Shown: positions 8,596 through 17,803 of the stretch, piece by piece
How the letters are laid out: each line of letters begins with the position of its first letter
Numbering within the stretch: the stretch's first letter is position 1
Assembly (NCBI RefSeq): GCF_039543245.1
Contig: NZ_BAABJJ010000014.1
Location: 62,001-126,000 of the forward strand
Source of the DNA: Algibacter_G agarivorans
GTDB taxonomy: Bacteria; Bacteroidota; Bacteroidia; Flavobacteriales; Flavobacteriaceae
DNA length: 64,000 nucleotides
Reading direction: 5' to 3'
Made by a program: the position numbers and the translations under genes
Notes under the pieces: generated by a model
What the model saw: only the letters and a program-made list of their open reading frames with translations
Database searches by the model: none
What the model was told of the DNA's origin: nothing

Positions 8596-9582
8596 TTATT
8601 TATTAATGTAGCCTGAAAAATCTTTATGCTCACTTTTATAAAGTTCTGCTTCTGATAAGCTTTTGAAATAATCAAATGTTATTTTCATGCCTTCAGCTCG
8701 ATCTACTTTTGGCTCCCATCCTAATAGCTTTTTAGCTAAAGTGATATCTGGTTGCCTTTGCATAGGATCGTTTACAGGTAAATCCTTATAAATTACTTTT
8801 TGGGTGGTTCCTGTTAATTTTATAATCTCTTCGGCAAAATCTTTAATAGTTATTTCGTGAGGGTTTCCAATATTTACTGGTTCAACATAATCACTTAGTA
8901 ACAATCTATATATGCCTTCAACTTGATCATCTACATAACAAAACGAACGTGTTTGCATGCCATCACCAAAAATAGTTAAATCTTCTCCTCTAAGTGCTTG
9001 TCCCATGAACGCAGGTATAACACGACCATCATTAAGTCGCATTCTAGGTCCGTAAGTATTAAATATTCGAACAATGCGTGTTTCAACCCCATGAAATCTA
9101 TGATATGCCATTGTAATAGACTCTTGAAAGCGCTTGGCTTCGTCATAAACGCCACGCGGTCCAATGGTATTAACATTTCCATAATAATCTTCGGTTTGCG
9201 GGTGTACTAAAGGATCACCATACACTTCCGATGTAGAGGCAATAAGCATTCTAGCCTTTTTTGCCTTTGCTACACCTAATAAATTATGTGTCCCTAAAGA
9301 ACCCACTTTTAATGTTTGTATTGGAATTTTTAAATAATCAATCGGGCTTGCGGGTGATGCAAAGTGAAGTATGTAATCTAATTCGCCCTCTATTTCCACA
9401 AATTCAGAAACATCGTGTTCAATAAATTCGAAATGCGGATTATTCTGTAATTGATCTATATTTTTTTTATCACCAGTAATAAAATTATCCATTCCAATAA
9501 CGGAATAACCTTCTTTAATAAAGCGATCACATAAATGAGACCCCAAGAAGCCAGCCGCTCCTGTAATTAATACTCTTTTCAT
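8596..9582 (-). CDS. uxs: UDP-glucuronate decarboxylase (UDP-xylose synthase)
   Basis: Extended short-chain dehydrogenase that converts UDP-glucuronate to UDP-xylose with bound NAD+. The 328 residues match the family. The Rossmann motif is GAAGFLGSH at residues 8-16, followed by HFASPASP, the catalytic Ser/Thr region STSEVYGDP, and YDEAKRFQE with the Tyr-x3-Lys pair. The C-terminal part includes RIFNTYGPRM and TRSFCYVDD. It lies 13 bases after ugd, whose product is its substrate, and 7 bases before the first sugar transferase. Together they imply a xylose- or glucuronate-containing glycan. Confidence 0.93.
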   Translation of the reverse strand: MKRVLITGAAGFLGSHLCDRFIKEGYSVIGMDNFITGDKKNIDQLQNNPHFEFIEHDVSEFVEIEGELDYILHFASPASPIDYLKIPIQTLKVGSLGTHNLLGVAKAKKARMLIASTSEVYGDPLVHPQTEDYYGNVNTIGPRGVYDEAKRFQESITMAYHRFHGVETRIVRIFNTYGPRMRLNDGRVIPAFMGQALRGEDLTIFGDGMQTRSFCYVDDQVEGIYRLLLSDYVEPVNIGNPHEITIKDFAEEIIKLTGTTQKVIYKDLPVNDPMQRQPDITLAKKLLGWEPKVDRAEGMKITFDYFKSLSEAELYKSEHKDFSGYINK

Positions 9583-9595
9583 ATGCTTTAGTTTT

Positions 9596-10903
9596 TTAAT
9601 TAGTTTTTCTTCCTATAGAACTATAATAAAAGCCTTCTTTTTCCATTTCCTTTAAATCATAAAGGTTTCGTCCGTCAAAAATTGTTGGGGAATTTAACCC
9701 TGCTCTTAATCTATCAAAATCTGGTGTTCTAAAAATACTCCACTCTGTGCACACTATTAACGCATCTGCTGATTCTAATGCCTCATACATATTAGAGGCA
9801 AAAGTTAAATCATTTCCAAATTTTCGTTTTACATTTGGCATAGCTTCAGGATCAAACACCTTAACTTTGGCACCTCTATTTAATAATTCCTCGATGATAT
9901 ATAAAGCTGGTGCTTCCCTAATATCATCTGTTTCAGGCTTAAAAGCTAATCCCCATATAGCAAAAGTCTTATCTTTTATATCATTATTAAAATAAGCATC
10001 TATTCTTGGGATTAGCACTTTTTTCTGAAGGTCATTAACCTTGATTACTGCATTTAGAATATCAAACTCATAGCCAGCATCCTTACCTGACTTGTGTAAT
10101 GCCTTTACATCTTTTGGAAAGCAGGACCCCCCATATCCTATTCCTGGAAATAAGAAGCGTTTTCCTATTCTTGAATCGGTTCCCATACCAGCACGTACTT
10201 TATCTACATCAGCGCCAACTATTTCACAAAAGTTAGCTATTTCATTCATAAATGTAATTTTAGTAGCAAGGAAAGCATTTGCAGCGTATTTTGTAAGCTC
10301 AGCCGATTTTTCGTCCATTGTAATAATAGGATTTCCTGATCTTACAAATGGTTTATACAACTTTTCCATTAAAGCTGTAGCTTTTTCAGAATTCGACCCA
10401 ATGACTATGCGTTCTGGTTTTAAAAAATCATCAACAGCAAAACCTTCTCTCAAAAATTCTGGGTTGGATACCACATCAAAATCAACATTTGTTTCATTAG
10501 AAATAGCTTCTCTTACTTTTTCTGATGTTCCAACTGGAACTGTACTCTTATCAACTATAACTTTATAGTCTTTTATTAGTTTTCCTATTTCTTTTGCCGC
10601 ACCTAAGACATAAGACAAATCCGCAGACCCATCTTCGTCTTCAGGAGTTGGTAATGCTAAAAATATAATGTCCCCGTGCTCTAAGCCCTCGTCTAATGAT
10701 GTTGAAAAGTGTAATCTATTTGCATTAATGTTTCTATGGAATAACACATCCAAGTGGGGTTCATATATCGGTACTTCTCCTTGGGTCATTTTTTGGACTT
10801 TATTCTCATCTATATCTATACACAATACATCATTTCCTGTTTCTGCCAAACAAGTTCCTGTTACCAAACCCACGTAACCCGTTCCAATTACTGATACCTT
10901 CAT
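9596..10903 (-). CDS. ugd: UDP-glucose 6-dehydrogenase
   Basis: Oxidises UDP-glucose to UDP-glucuronate with two NAD+. The 435 residues match the family. Motifs are VSVIGTGYVGLVTGTCLAE (NAD binding), LPTPEDEDGSADL, VDKSTVPVGT, NPEFLREGFAVDD, and the catalytic-cysteine loop GYGGSCFPKDVKAL near residues 257-270. The C-terminal UDP-binding domain has GLAFKPETDDIREAP. It sits between the second sugar transferase and uxs in the same operon, so glucuronate may be channelled to UDP-xylose, used directly, or both. Confidence 0.95.
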   Translation of the reverse strand: MKVSVIGTGYVGLVTGTCLAETGNDVLCIDIDENKVQKMTQGEVPIYEPHLDVLFHRNINANRLHFSTSLDEGLEHGDIIFLALPTPEDEDGSADLSYVLGAAKEIGKLIKDYKVIVDKSTVPVGTSEKVREAISNETNVDFDVVSNPEFLREGFAVDDFLKPERIVIGSNSEKATALMEKLYKPFVRSGNPIITMDEKSAELTKYAANAFLATKITFMNEIANFCEIVGADVDKVRAGMGTDSRIGKRFLFPGIGYGGSCFPKDVKALHKSGKDAGYEFDILNAVIKVNDLQKKVLIPRIDAYFNNDIKDKTFAIWGLAFKPETDDIREAPALYIIEELLNRGAKVKVFDPEAMPNVKRKFGNDLTFASNMYEALESADALIVCTEWSIFRTPDFDRLRAGLNSPTIFDGRNLYDLKEMEKEGFYYSSIGRKTN

Positions 10904-10920
10904 TTAATTATTATAAATTA

Positions 10921-12264
10921 TTAATATGCTTTTTCTTCTCCTTTAAATACATTAATAACTGTTTGGATTATAATAGTAAAATCCATCAAAAAAGACCAAT
11001 TTTCTATATAAAATATATCATACTTAGTTCTATTTACAATGTCTTCTCTTGTTTCAATTTCTCCTCTATATCCCCTAACCTGTGCCAAACCAGTTACACC
11101 AGGTTTTACAAAATGTCTAACCATGTATTTTGATATTTTTGTACCGTACATTTCATTTTGTCTCCATAAATGTGGCCGTGGTCCAACAACTGACATGGTT
11201 CCAAACAATACGTTAAAAAATTGGGGTAATTCATCAATACTTGTTCGTCTAATAAACTTTCCTACCCTTGTAATCCTAGCATCATTTCGTGTGGCAGAAT
11301 CCTCTGATCTAGAATTTATGGCCATTGATCTAAACTTATAGCAACCAAATCCTTGCTCCTTTATTCCAGGTCTATTTTGTTGGAAAAAGATAGGTCCCTT
11401 ACTTTCAAGAATAATTATTAACCCCAAAATGGGTATTAACCAAGAAAGTACAAAGCATATAATTATTAATGAAAATATGACATCGAAAATACGCTTAGTC
11501 AAATTTTTAATTGGATTGTCCAAGGGTAATTCTCTTAAGGATAGAATAGGTGTAATATCATAATAATTAATAAACAAGTTTTTACTATATATATCTTTAT
11601 TATCAGGTATAAACTTTAAAGATTTCACTTTAATATCACAAAACTCAATAAACTCTTTTATTTGCTTATTTGTTAGTTCTTTCATAGAACAATAAACTTC
11701 ATCTATCTTGTTGTTTACTATAAAATCAAAGCTTTCAGAAATACTCCCCAGTTTATTATCCTCATTTTGATTTGTAAAAAAGCCTATTAACTTATATCCA
11801 AATCCAGGTTCGTCAATAAAAAATTGTTCTAATTTTTTTGTTGAGTCATTTGATCCTATTATTACAACTTGCTTATAATTACTACCAGTTATTATTCTGT
11901 ATTTTTTTAAAATAAAATGGATAGAAGTCCTCCACACAACCAACAACACATATAGAAAAAAAAAGAAAAAGAAAATGGACTCAGAATCAATCGATATTTT
12001 TTGTACAAATAAATACGAAAGAAATAGCAAAATAACTATAAAAACTTGCTTAGATAACAGTGATACTATTCTTGTGATTTTGGTATACCTATAAATATTA
12101 TAAAATGAAGAATAAAGAGAAATTAAAAACCAGGAGCCTACTAAAATTAGAATTAAAATTAAGTCTTGTGTAAATACATAATAAGACGTAACCGTAATTA
12201 TTAATAAATCCAATATATATAAAACGGGTCTTATTAATTTTGAATAATTTCCATTACTAATCAT
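10921..12264 (-). CDS. Polyprenyl glycosylphosphotransferase (initiating sugar transferase), copy 2
   Basis: 447-residue WcaJ/WbaP-type initiating transferase with four to five N-terminal membrane spans, a Rossmann-like central part (VVIIGSNDSTKKLEQF) and a C-terminal catalytic domain. That domain shows KRIFDVIFSLIIICFVL, ESKGPIFFQQNRPG, RRTSIDELPQFFNVLFG and VGPRPHLWRQNEM. It shares the overall arrangement and the end motif KGEEKAY with the copy at 7179-8588, so the pair probably arose by duplication. It heads a four-gene operon with ugd, uxs and copy 1. A clear -7 box lies 26-33 bases upstream of the ATG. Confidence 0.9.
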   Translation of the reverse strand: MISNGNYSKLIRPVLYILDLLIITVTSYYVFTQDLILILILVGSWFLISLYSSFYNIYRYTKITRIVSLLSKQVFIVILLFLSYLFVQKISIDSESIFFFFFFLYVLLVVWRTSIHFILKKYRIITGSNYKQVVIIGSNDSTKKLEQFFIDEPGFGYKLIGFFTNQNEDNKLGSISESFDFIVNNKIDEVYCSMKELTNKQIKEFIEFCDIKVKSLKFIPDNKDIYSKNLFINYYDITPILSLRELPLDNPIKNLTKRIFDVIFSLIIICFVLSWLIPILGLIIILESKGPIFFQQNRPGIKEQGFGCYKFRSMAINSRSEDSATRNDARITRVGKFIRRTSIDELPQFFNVLFGTMSVVGPRPHLWRQNEMYGTKISKYMVRHFVKPGVTGLAQVRGYRGEIETREDIVNRTKYDIFYIENWSFLMDFTIIIQTVINVFKGEEKAY

Positions 12265-12289
12265 AAATTACTCATATCTCTCTCAAGGG

Positions 12290-12297
12290 CAAATATA
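12290..12297 (-). promoter_or_regulatory. -7 box upstream of sugar transferase copy 2
   Basis: Minus-strand TATATTTG fits the Bacteroidota TAnnTTTG -7 element and lies 26 bases before the ATG at 12264. The 214-base gap 12265-12478 is otherwise AT-rich, with no ORF or strong hairpin seen. This suggests the four genes 12264-7179 form their own transcription unit. No TTG at the expected -33 distance was found. Confidence 0.5.
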
Positions 12298-12478
12298 CTA
12301 ATAAACTCAAAACATACATAATTTCTCAATTAATAAAGCTCGTTTCTTTAATCAAAAGCATGTTTTAATCAAAGACAAATTTAACTCTACCGACAATTAA
12401 TTAAACACCTATCTTACTATAACCAAATCCACAAATTATTTTTACAGTAAAAAGTAGGATAAAATATTTTTATTAATT

Positions 12479-13579
12479 TCATTTATCTCTTTTAACACTC
12501 TTAATAAACAAATCTAAATATTTATTGTTTATAACTTCCCATCTATATTTACTATTAATTTTGGCATAACAATTTTCAATATTACCAATGTTTTGATTTT
12601 TATCAATTGTATCTATATGTATTTTAACTTCTTCTTTATTTTTAAAATAAAAAGCATCTCCTTCTAATATAGACTTAGAAAATTCATTATTGTGAGCCAC
12701 AATTAAAGCTTTTGATGCCATAGCCTCAAGTAAAGAAGGGTTAGTTCCCCCAACAGAATGGCCATGAAAATACAAATTTGAAAAATACCTGAGATTATTT
12801 AAATACTCCAAATTAAAAATACCTCCAACAAATCGAATATTTTTCGCATCTTTAAATTTATTCTTTAAATACTCTCCAAACTTATTCGAATCATGTCTTC
12901 CGACAACTAAAAACGGGTTTTTTTTATCAGCTAAAACCACCCCATCCAGTATCATTTCCAAGTTATTTTCTGGCTCAAACCTTGCCACTAGCATATTGTA
13001 CTTAAATTCTTCAACATTATACTGTTTTAAAATTTCTCGATTAGGTTCATTAAACAATTCCGCTCCATATGCAATAAACTCTGAACTAACATTGTATTCT
13101 CTTAAAAGGTAGTTCTGAATACCAATAGAATCTGAAATCAAATAATCACTTGATTTAACAGCAAGTTTTTCAGCATACTTCAAAAATCGCCTTACTACAG
13201 TAGAATACTTTGATCGTTTCCACTCCAAACCGTCCATATTACTTATTATTATTGGCTTTTTTGGTAAAAATCTGTGCCAAATAGTATTACTAGTATAACC
13301 AAGCTGTAGGATAACATCAAAACTTCTTTTCCGTGAATCTATAATACAATTAAAGTCGTATATGAATTGCCCAAAGGTTCCTACTTTATATTCAGGGTCA
13401 AATTTATGGATAATGTTCACGCCTCGGAATTTTTTCTCTTGAAAAACATGATTATGAGAATTATAAACCCATACATCATGACCTTGCTCTACAAGGAACA
13501 CTGAAAAAAACTCAGCAAATTGTTCGAAGCCTGAATAATTATTAGGGATACCCCTAGTTCCTAAGATTACTATTTTCAT
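12479..13579 (-). CDS. DUF1972-type glycosyltransferase (rhamnosyltransferase-like)
   Basis: GT-B fold transferase of 366 residues. The N-terminal DUF1972 region shows MKIVILGTRGIPNNYSGFEQ, LQLGYTSNTIW and NMDGLEWKRSKYS. The GT4 C-terminal part shows LVARFEPENNLEMILDG, FHGHSVGGTNPSLLEAM and the HNNEF segment. DUF1972 proteins include Cps2T-type rhamnosyltransferases, so use of dTDP-L-rhamnose from the rfbBACD genes in this locus is a reasonable inference. It has its own -7 box at 13639-13646 and a 102-base gap from the upstream gene. Confidence 0.85.
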   Translation of the reverse strand: MKIVILGTRGIPNNYSGFEQFAEFFSVFLVEQGHDVWVYNSHNHVFQEKKFRGVNIIHKFDPEYKVGTFGQFIYDFNCIIDSRKRSFDVILQLGYTSNTIWHRFLPKKPIIISNMDGLEWKRSKYSTVVRRFLKYAEKLAVKSSDYLISDSIGIQNYLLREYNVSSEFIAYGAELFNEPNREILKQYNVEEFKYNMLVARFEPENNLEMILDGVVLADKKNPFLVVGRHDSNKFGEYLKNKFKDAKNIRFVGGIFNLEYLNNLRYFSNLYFHGHSVGGTNPSLLEAMASKALIVAHNNEFSKSILEGDAFYFKNKEEVKIHIDTIDKNQNIGNIENCYAKINSKYRWEVINNKYLDLFIKSVKRDK

Positions 13580-13638
13580 ATGGTTATAAAATTTGCAATA
13601 TACCGAGTTCCTATTACTACTTTAATGTTTTGAACGGA

Positions 13639-13646
13639 CAAAAATA
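13639..13646 (-). promoter_or_regulatory. -7 box upstream of the DUF1972 glycosyltransferase gene
   Basis: Minus-strand TATTTTTG (TAnnTTTG consensus), about 60 bases before the ATG at 13579. No clear TTG at -33. Confidence 0.4.
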
Positions 13647-13681
13647 AGGAAGTATTTTGGAAAATAAATCAGTTAGTTCAA

Positions 13682-14818
13682 TTAATTGCCTTGCTTTTTT
13701 AGTGCTATTAACACCAAAAACATTAACATAAGAGATAAAGGAATATACAAAAGGTTACCGCTTAAGGTCGAAAGAACAACAACACTAATAAAAAAAGCCT
13801 TAGAAACATCTGTTTTCACTAGACTTCTATAAAGCCAAGATAGAAACACAGTATAACAAATTAATCCAATAAGTCCAAAAAATAAAATAACATCAATTAT
13901 TTGTAATTCTAACCTCAGTTTTTGAAGGTTCGTAGCTCCAATTAGAAGGCTATAATTATCTGGAGTAATTTGCTTGTACAGGCTTACAGTATAATCATTT
14001 CGATAAGAAAAAATTGCAGATAAGATCCCGTCCGAATCATACACTTCCCTGAATATAGGTTTAGAATATAAAAACAATAGCAAACAAAAAAACACCAAAG
14101 ACAGGATTACTATTATAACATGTTTAAACCCTCTGCTCAATTTCTTACTCCAAAAGACCAACATACTCAACAACAAAAATTCTCCAAAATAAACCCCTTT
14201 AACACCGGACAATATGCAGAGTATGAATACTAGTAAAAGCATTTTTTTATCATTAAACTCCCAAAACAATATTGTAGCACTCAAATAAAAAAAAGGGGCA
14301 AAACCTTGACTTAAAAGAAAACCATTAACCCCAAACCTTTGAGCATAATAGGTGTCGAAAATTTTTATTTCAAATAATAAACCAAAGAATACTAAGAGAA
14401 AATTTATAAAAATGAGCCATTTAAAAAGCGTATAGAGTTTAACCAATAATTTCTCCCCTTTATTTTTATAGGCAAAATACATTAAAGGAAATGCTAATAA
14501 TGGAAAAATATACCTAATGTATTCAAGCATGTAGTTCTCTGAAAAATTATTTTTTAATAAGAAAACAACAGATAATACTATAATAATAACAATTGGCACT
14601 CTTAATTTATTATAAACATATTTAAAATTTATAATGATAAATAGTAAAGAATATACTAAAAAAATTGCTTTTAAAAATTTACTGAATTTTACAATTTCAA
14701 AACCATAAAAATTAACTGTTTTAGTTATGAAATCAAAACCCAAACTAAGCAACAGAAAACCAAAGATAACTTCGTGATAATTAATAAAAAGCAATTTAAA
14801 TTTTTCCAATAATTTCAT
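13682..14818 (-). CDS. Polytopic membrane protein, O-antigen polymerase-like
   Basis: About 378 residues with roughly ten membrane spans and a larger loop (YSKPIFREVYDSDGILSAIFSYRND) before the last spans. This topology is typical of Wzy polymerases and O-antigen ligases, although I see no diagnostic motif. I chose the ATG at 14818 (MKLLEKFKLLF) over an upstream GTG at 14851, because the GTG would add a polar stretch with two cysteines. It lies 66 bases downstream of the ligase-like gene. Which of the three membrane proteins in this locus is the true polymerase cannot be told from sequence alone. Confidence 0.65.
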   Translation of the reverse strand: MKLLEKFKLLFINYHEVIFGFLLLSLGFDFITKTVNFYGFEIVKFSKFLKAIFLVYSLLFIIINFKYVYNKLRVPIVIIIVLSVVFLLKNNFSENYMLEYIRYIFPLLAFPLMYFAYKNKGEKLLVKLYTLFKWLIFINFLLVFFGLLFEIKIFDTYYAQRFGVNGFLLSQGFAPFFYLSATILFWEFNDKKMLLLVFILCILSGVKGVYFGEFLLLSMLVFWSKKLSRGFKHVIIVILSLVFFCLLLFLYSKPIFREVYDSDGILSAIFSYRNDYTVSLYKQITPDNYSLLIGATNLQKLRLELQIIDVILFFGLIGLICYTVFLSWLYRSLVKTDVSKAFFISVVVLSTLSGNLLYIPLSLMLMFLVLIALKKQGN

Positions 14819-14884
14819 TTTATCTTTACAGTTTTCACCAACCTCTTTCACACCTTAAAGAAATCTATTTAGAAATCAAAATTC

Positions 14885-16642
14885 TCAAGGTATAATCGTT
14901 TCCTTGTTTTTAATTGCTTTCAATTTATAATTAAAATTAGTATTCGTTAAAATCAATAACGAAACAGTAATAAAATACACGCCTCTAACCCTTCCAAATA
15001 CGGATTCAGTAATAAAACTAAACATTAAAAATAAAGTGAAAATTAACAATATTTTGTTTTTAGATTTTACCCCCATTATTATCGACTGTGCAAATATCAA
15101 TATTAGGACAATAAAACCAATAAAACCTGTTCTCCAAAACGTATCAACATACTGATTGTGAGGGTTTAACCCTTTGTGATGGATCAAGCCTAGACTTGTC
15201 AACCGAGCTCTTAAGTCTTCTGCTCTTAATCTTGAAACGCCATTTCCAAAAGCAAATTCATCAAAACCATTCAGCGTTGCAATTGCTTCTTTCCACAAGA
15301 TAAGTCTTAGTGTTAATCCATTAACTCTAGAATCATTAGAATCATGAATTTTAGTTTCCTTTAATAAACTTAAATCATTAAAATTTAAAATATCATTAAA
15401 CCTTTTTTGCAGTGGTTTAAATAACAATACAGAGGGTAAGAGCATTACACATAATACCACAAAAATTACTGATTTTCTCTTAACATTTAAATGAAATAAA
15501 AGATATAATGGCACAGCAACTAGCAAGACAAGCTTCGACCCTAAAAATATTAAAAAAAGCAGAAAAACTCCTTGTAAGATATATTTTTCTCTATGATGAT
15601 AATACTGTTGTAAAAAACAAATAACCAAGAAAAACAAATATGATAAATATACGGGATGATAGTACTTTGAAAACTGTTTAAAAGAAAAATATTCATGCCT
15701 TTCTAAAATAATAAAATCCAATAAAGACGATGTAAACAATACAATCCCTATAGCTAACGCAGACAACATTAAATAGTAAAGTGCATTACTAAACTTAATT
15801 GAAGCCATTAAAATAGGTATGAATATAAACGGTACAAATCTTTCAATTGTAGAAAACTCGTTAGCCACACTATTGCTTATACAAATGTTATTTATTAAAT
15901 AAACAATAAAGAAAAGAATAAACAGAATATTAAGTTTATTTTCTTTAAATAGCTTCCAATCAAAATATTTTATATAGAAGGGAACTCCTAAAATTAGAGC
16001 GATATTATATAGGGGAGCGAATGAAAAAATAGACAATAAAAACATAGCAAAAAGTATATCTTCTTTCTTTAAAGTAAGCAACAAATCAAAAACAGATGTT
16101 TTCAACAAAAAGAAATACAACAACAGCCCTACGAACAATATCCCAAAAGTTATTTTTAAATACGGGATTTTATCTATTAAAACAAAGGGGTATTCTAAAA
16201 ATGAATTATGCATTTTAACATCAAAAAACAAATCATCTTGCTTTTTAACACCTTCGTGTTCTTTAATATCATCTAAGCTTATTTCATTAGATAGGTTTTT
16301 ACTGAAAACCGTTAATTTCCGAAACATATAATTGGTTCCGGGATATTCAAAATAAACTCTAAATTTCGAAATATCAAGATCTTCTAGATTATCAAGAATA
16401 ATCACAGAATCATTTATTTTTTTAAATCTATAGGGTTTTTGAAGATCAATAGTAGCCTCTTTATTTCTATTTGTATAAAGCAAGGGAATGCCCTTATCTA
16501 AAGCATTTTTATTTAATTCAACCTTAATACCGCTAACTGCAACGTTTACCAATTGATAGTTAGTCCATAAATATATGCCACTATAAATTAACAAGCTAAA
16601 CAACAAAAAATATATTAATCTCTTTTTTGCTTTATTATCCAT
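14885..16642 (-). CDS. O-antigen ligase (WaaL-like) family membrane protein
   Basis: 585-residue polytopic protein. An N-terminal span (residues 10-28) is followed by a soluble segment of about 120 residues and then some ten spans. The large periplasmic loop near residues 465-510 contains GNGVSRLRAEDLRARL and then HHKGLNPHNQYVDTFWRTG. The HNQY motif and following hydrophobic helix are characteristic of the PF04932 O-antigen ligase/polymerase family. It starts 4 bases after the preceding GT4 gene. Ligation of the finished glycan to a lipid or protein acceptor is likely but not proven, and a polymerase role is the alternative. Confidence 0.75.
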   Translation of the reverse strand: MDNKAKKRLIYFLLFSLLIYSGIYLWTNYQLVNVAVSGIKVELNKNALDKGIPLLYTNRNKEATIDLQKPYRFKKINDSVIILDNLEDLDISKFRVYFEYPGTNYMFRKLTVFSKNLSNEISLDDIKEHEGVKKQDDLFFDVKMHNSFLEYPFVLIDKIPYLKITFGILFVGLLLYFFLLKTSVFDLLLTLKKEDILFAMFLLSIFSFAPLYNIALILGVPFYIKYFDWKLFKENKLNILFILFFIVYLINNICISNSVANEFSTIERFVPFIFIPILMASIKFSNALYYLMLSALAIGIVLFTSSLLDFIILERHEYFSFKQFSKYYHPVYLSYLFFLVICFLQQYYHHREKYILQGVFLLFLIFLGSKLVLLVAVPLYLLFHLNVKRKSVIFVVLCVMLLPSVLLFKPLQKRFNDILNFNDLSLLKETKIHDSNDSRVNGLTLRLILWKEAIATLNGFDEFAFGNGVSRLRAEDLRARLTSLGLIHHKGLNPHNQYVDTFWRTGFIGFIVLILIFAQSIIMGVKSKNKILLIFTLFLMFSFITESVFGRVRGVYFITVSLLILTNTNFNYKLKAIKNKETIIP

Positions 16643-16646
16643 TATT

Positions 16647-17735
16647 TTAAGAAATTAAATTCAATATTATGTTAGCACTTTTATCCCACTTATATTTGGA
16701 TATAATATCTTGATAAACCAATTCTTGATTACTAATTTTATTAAGTAAAGCTTGTTCGATTTTTACTTTCAAATCCTCCAAATCAAAGGGGTTAAATGTG
16801 AACTCTAACGGTAAATTAAAATCTTTCATTGCTGTATGGTTCGATATAACAATTCTACGATTGAATGTCATGGCCTCTATAACCGGGATGCCAAACCCTT
16901 CTGCAAATGACGGAAAAACAAACAAATCACAATTAGCATAATAATGTTTAATACTTTCAAATGAAATATCTTTTTTCCAAATTATCGACCGCCTAAGCCT
17001 TTCTGTATTATTATCAATAAATTCCTGTAGTTCCTTTCCTGGGAAATCGTGAGAACCAATTAAAACTAATTTATACCCTTTTTTGTGTAATTCGAGCTCC
17101 AGAAAGGCTCTAATCAAAATAAGATGATTCTTTCGGGGTTCAACTCTCGAAACATATAATATTATCTTCGCCGTCTCAGGGTATGCCACTGAAGCATCTA
17201 ATTTGCTAAACCCATTTTCTACAGCATTTGGTGTAACATGAATAGTGTCAATAGGAATATTGTAAATTTGAGAAATCTTTTTTCTAGAATATTCCGAAAC
17301 TGTAAGTAAAACATCTGCCTTTTTTGCTGAGTACCTAAAAAACAATCCGTTAATTACTCTATACTTTATTGGAAAAAAAGCTTTAAATTCTTTCTGCTCA
17401 AAAAGAATATCGTGTGTGGTAATAATATATTTGCAATATTTAAATAAAGGAGATACATACTGAAAGTGCGCATAATCAATATTATGTTTTCTGATTAAAA
17501 AAGGTAATTCAATAAGAAGACGATAAAATTTGTTATGATATTTTAATTGAACGTAACTAACATTATCATGCACTCCAAATTCATTTTTCAAGTTGTCTAT
17601 ATTCATCGCAACTAAAAAAAAATGATGGTTTTCTGCCTTTTGAATAAGCGAACTATATATTCCTTTTAAATATGTTCTTGTCCCTTGATGTTTCCCATCA
17701 AAAACATGCATGTCAACAAGTATCTTTTTATTCAA
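16647..17735 (-). CDS. Glycosyltransferase family 4
   Basis: 362-residue GT-B transferase. The N-terminal part includes MHVFDGKHQGTRTYLKGI and THDILFEQKEFKAFFP. The donor-binding domain includes ILYVSRVEPRKNHLILIRAF, LVLIGSHDFPGKELQEF and VFPSFAEGFGIPVIEAM, with the conserved E-x7-E pattern. The family resembles mannosyl- and rhamnosyltransferases of O-antigen loci, but donor and linkage cannot be assigned. It is 68 bases after a Wzy-like gene and 4 bases before the ligase-like gene. Confidence 0.85.
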   Translation of the reverse strand: MNKKILVDMHVFDGKHQGTRTYLKGIYSSLIQKAENHHFFLVAMNIDNLKNEFGVHDNVSYVQLKYHNKFYRLLIELPFLIRKHNIDYAHFQYVSPLFKYCKYIITTHDILFEQKEFKAFFPIKYRVINGLFFRYSAKKADVLLTVSEYSRKKISQIYNIPIDTIHVTPNAVENGFSKLDASVAYPETAKIILYVSRVEPRKNHLILIRAFLELELHKKGYKLVLIGSHDFPGKELQEFIDNNTERLRRSIIWKKDISFESIKHYYANCDLFVFPSFAEGFGIPVIEAMTFNRRIVISNHTAMKDFNLPLEFTFNPFDLEDLKVKIEQALLNKISNQELVYQDIISKYKWDKSANIILNLIS

Positions 17736-17803
17736 ACTAATATAAGGTTAAAAAATTAATTTTTATACAAAGCCTTTTCCTTCCGTTACAATGAAATCAA
17801 CTG

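Noticed and set aside
10092..10568. 158-codon open frame on the + strand
   Set aside because: It lies entirely antisense to ugd, whose motifs are complete. Its translation shows no recognisable domain.
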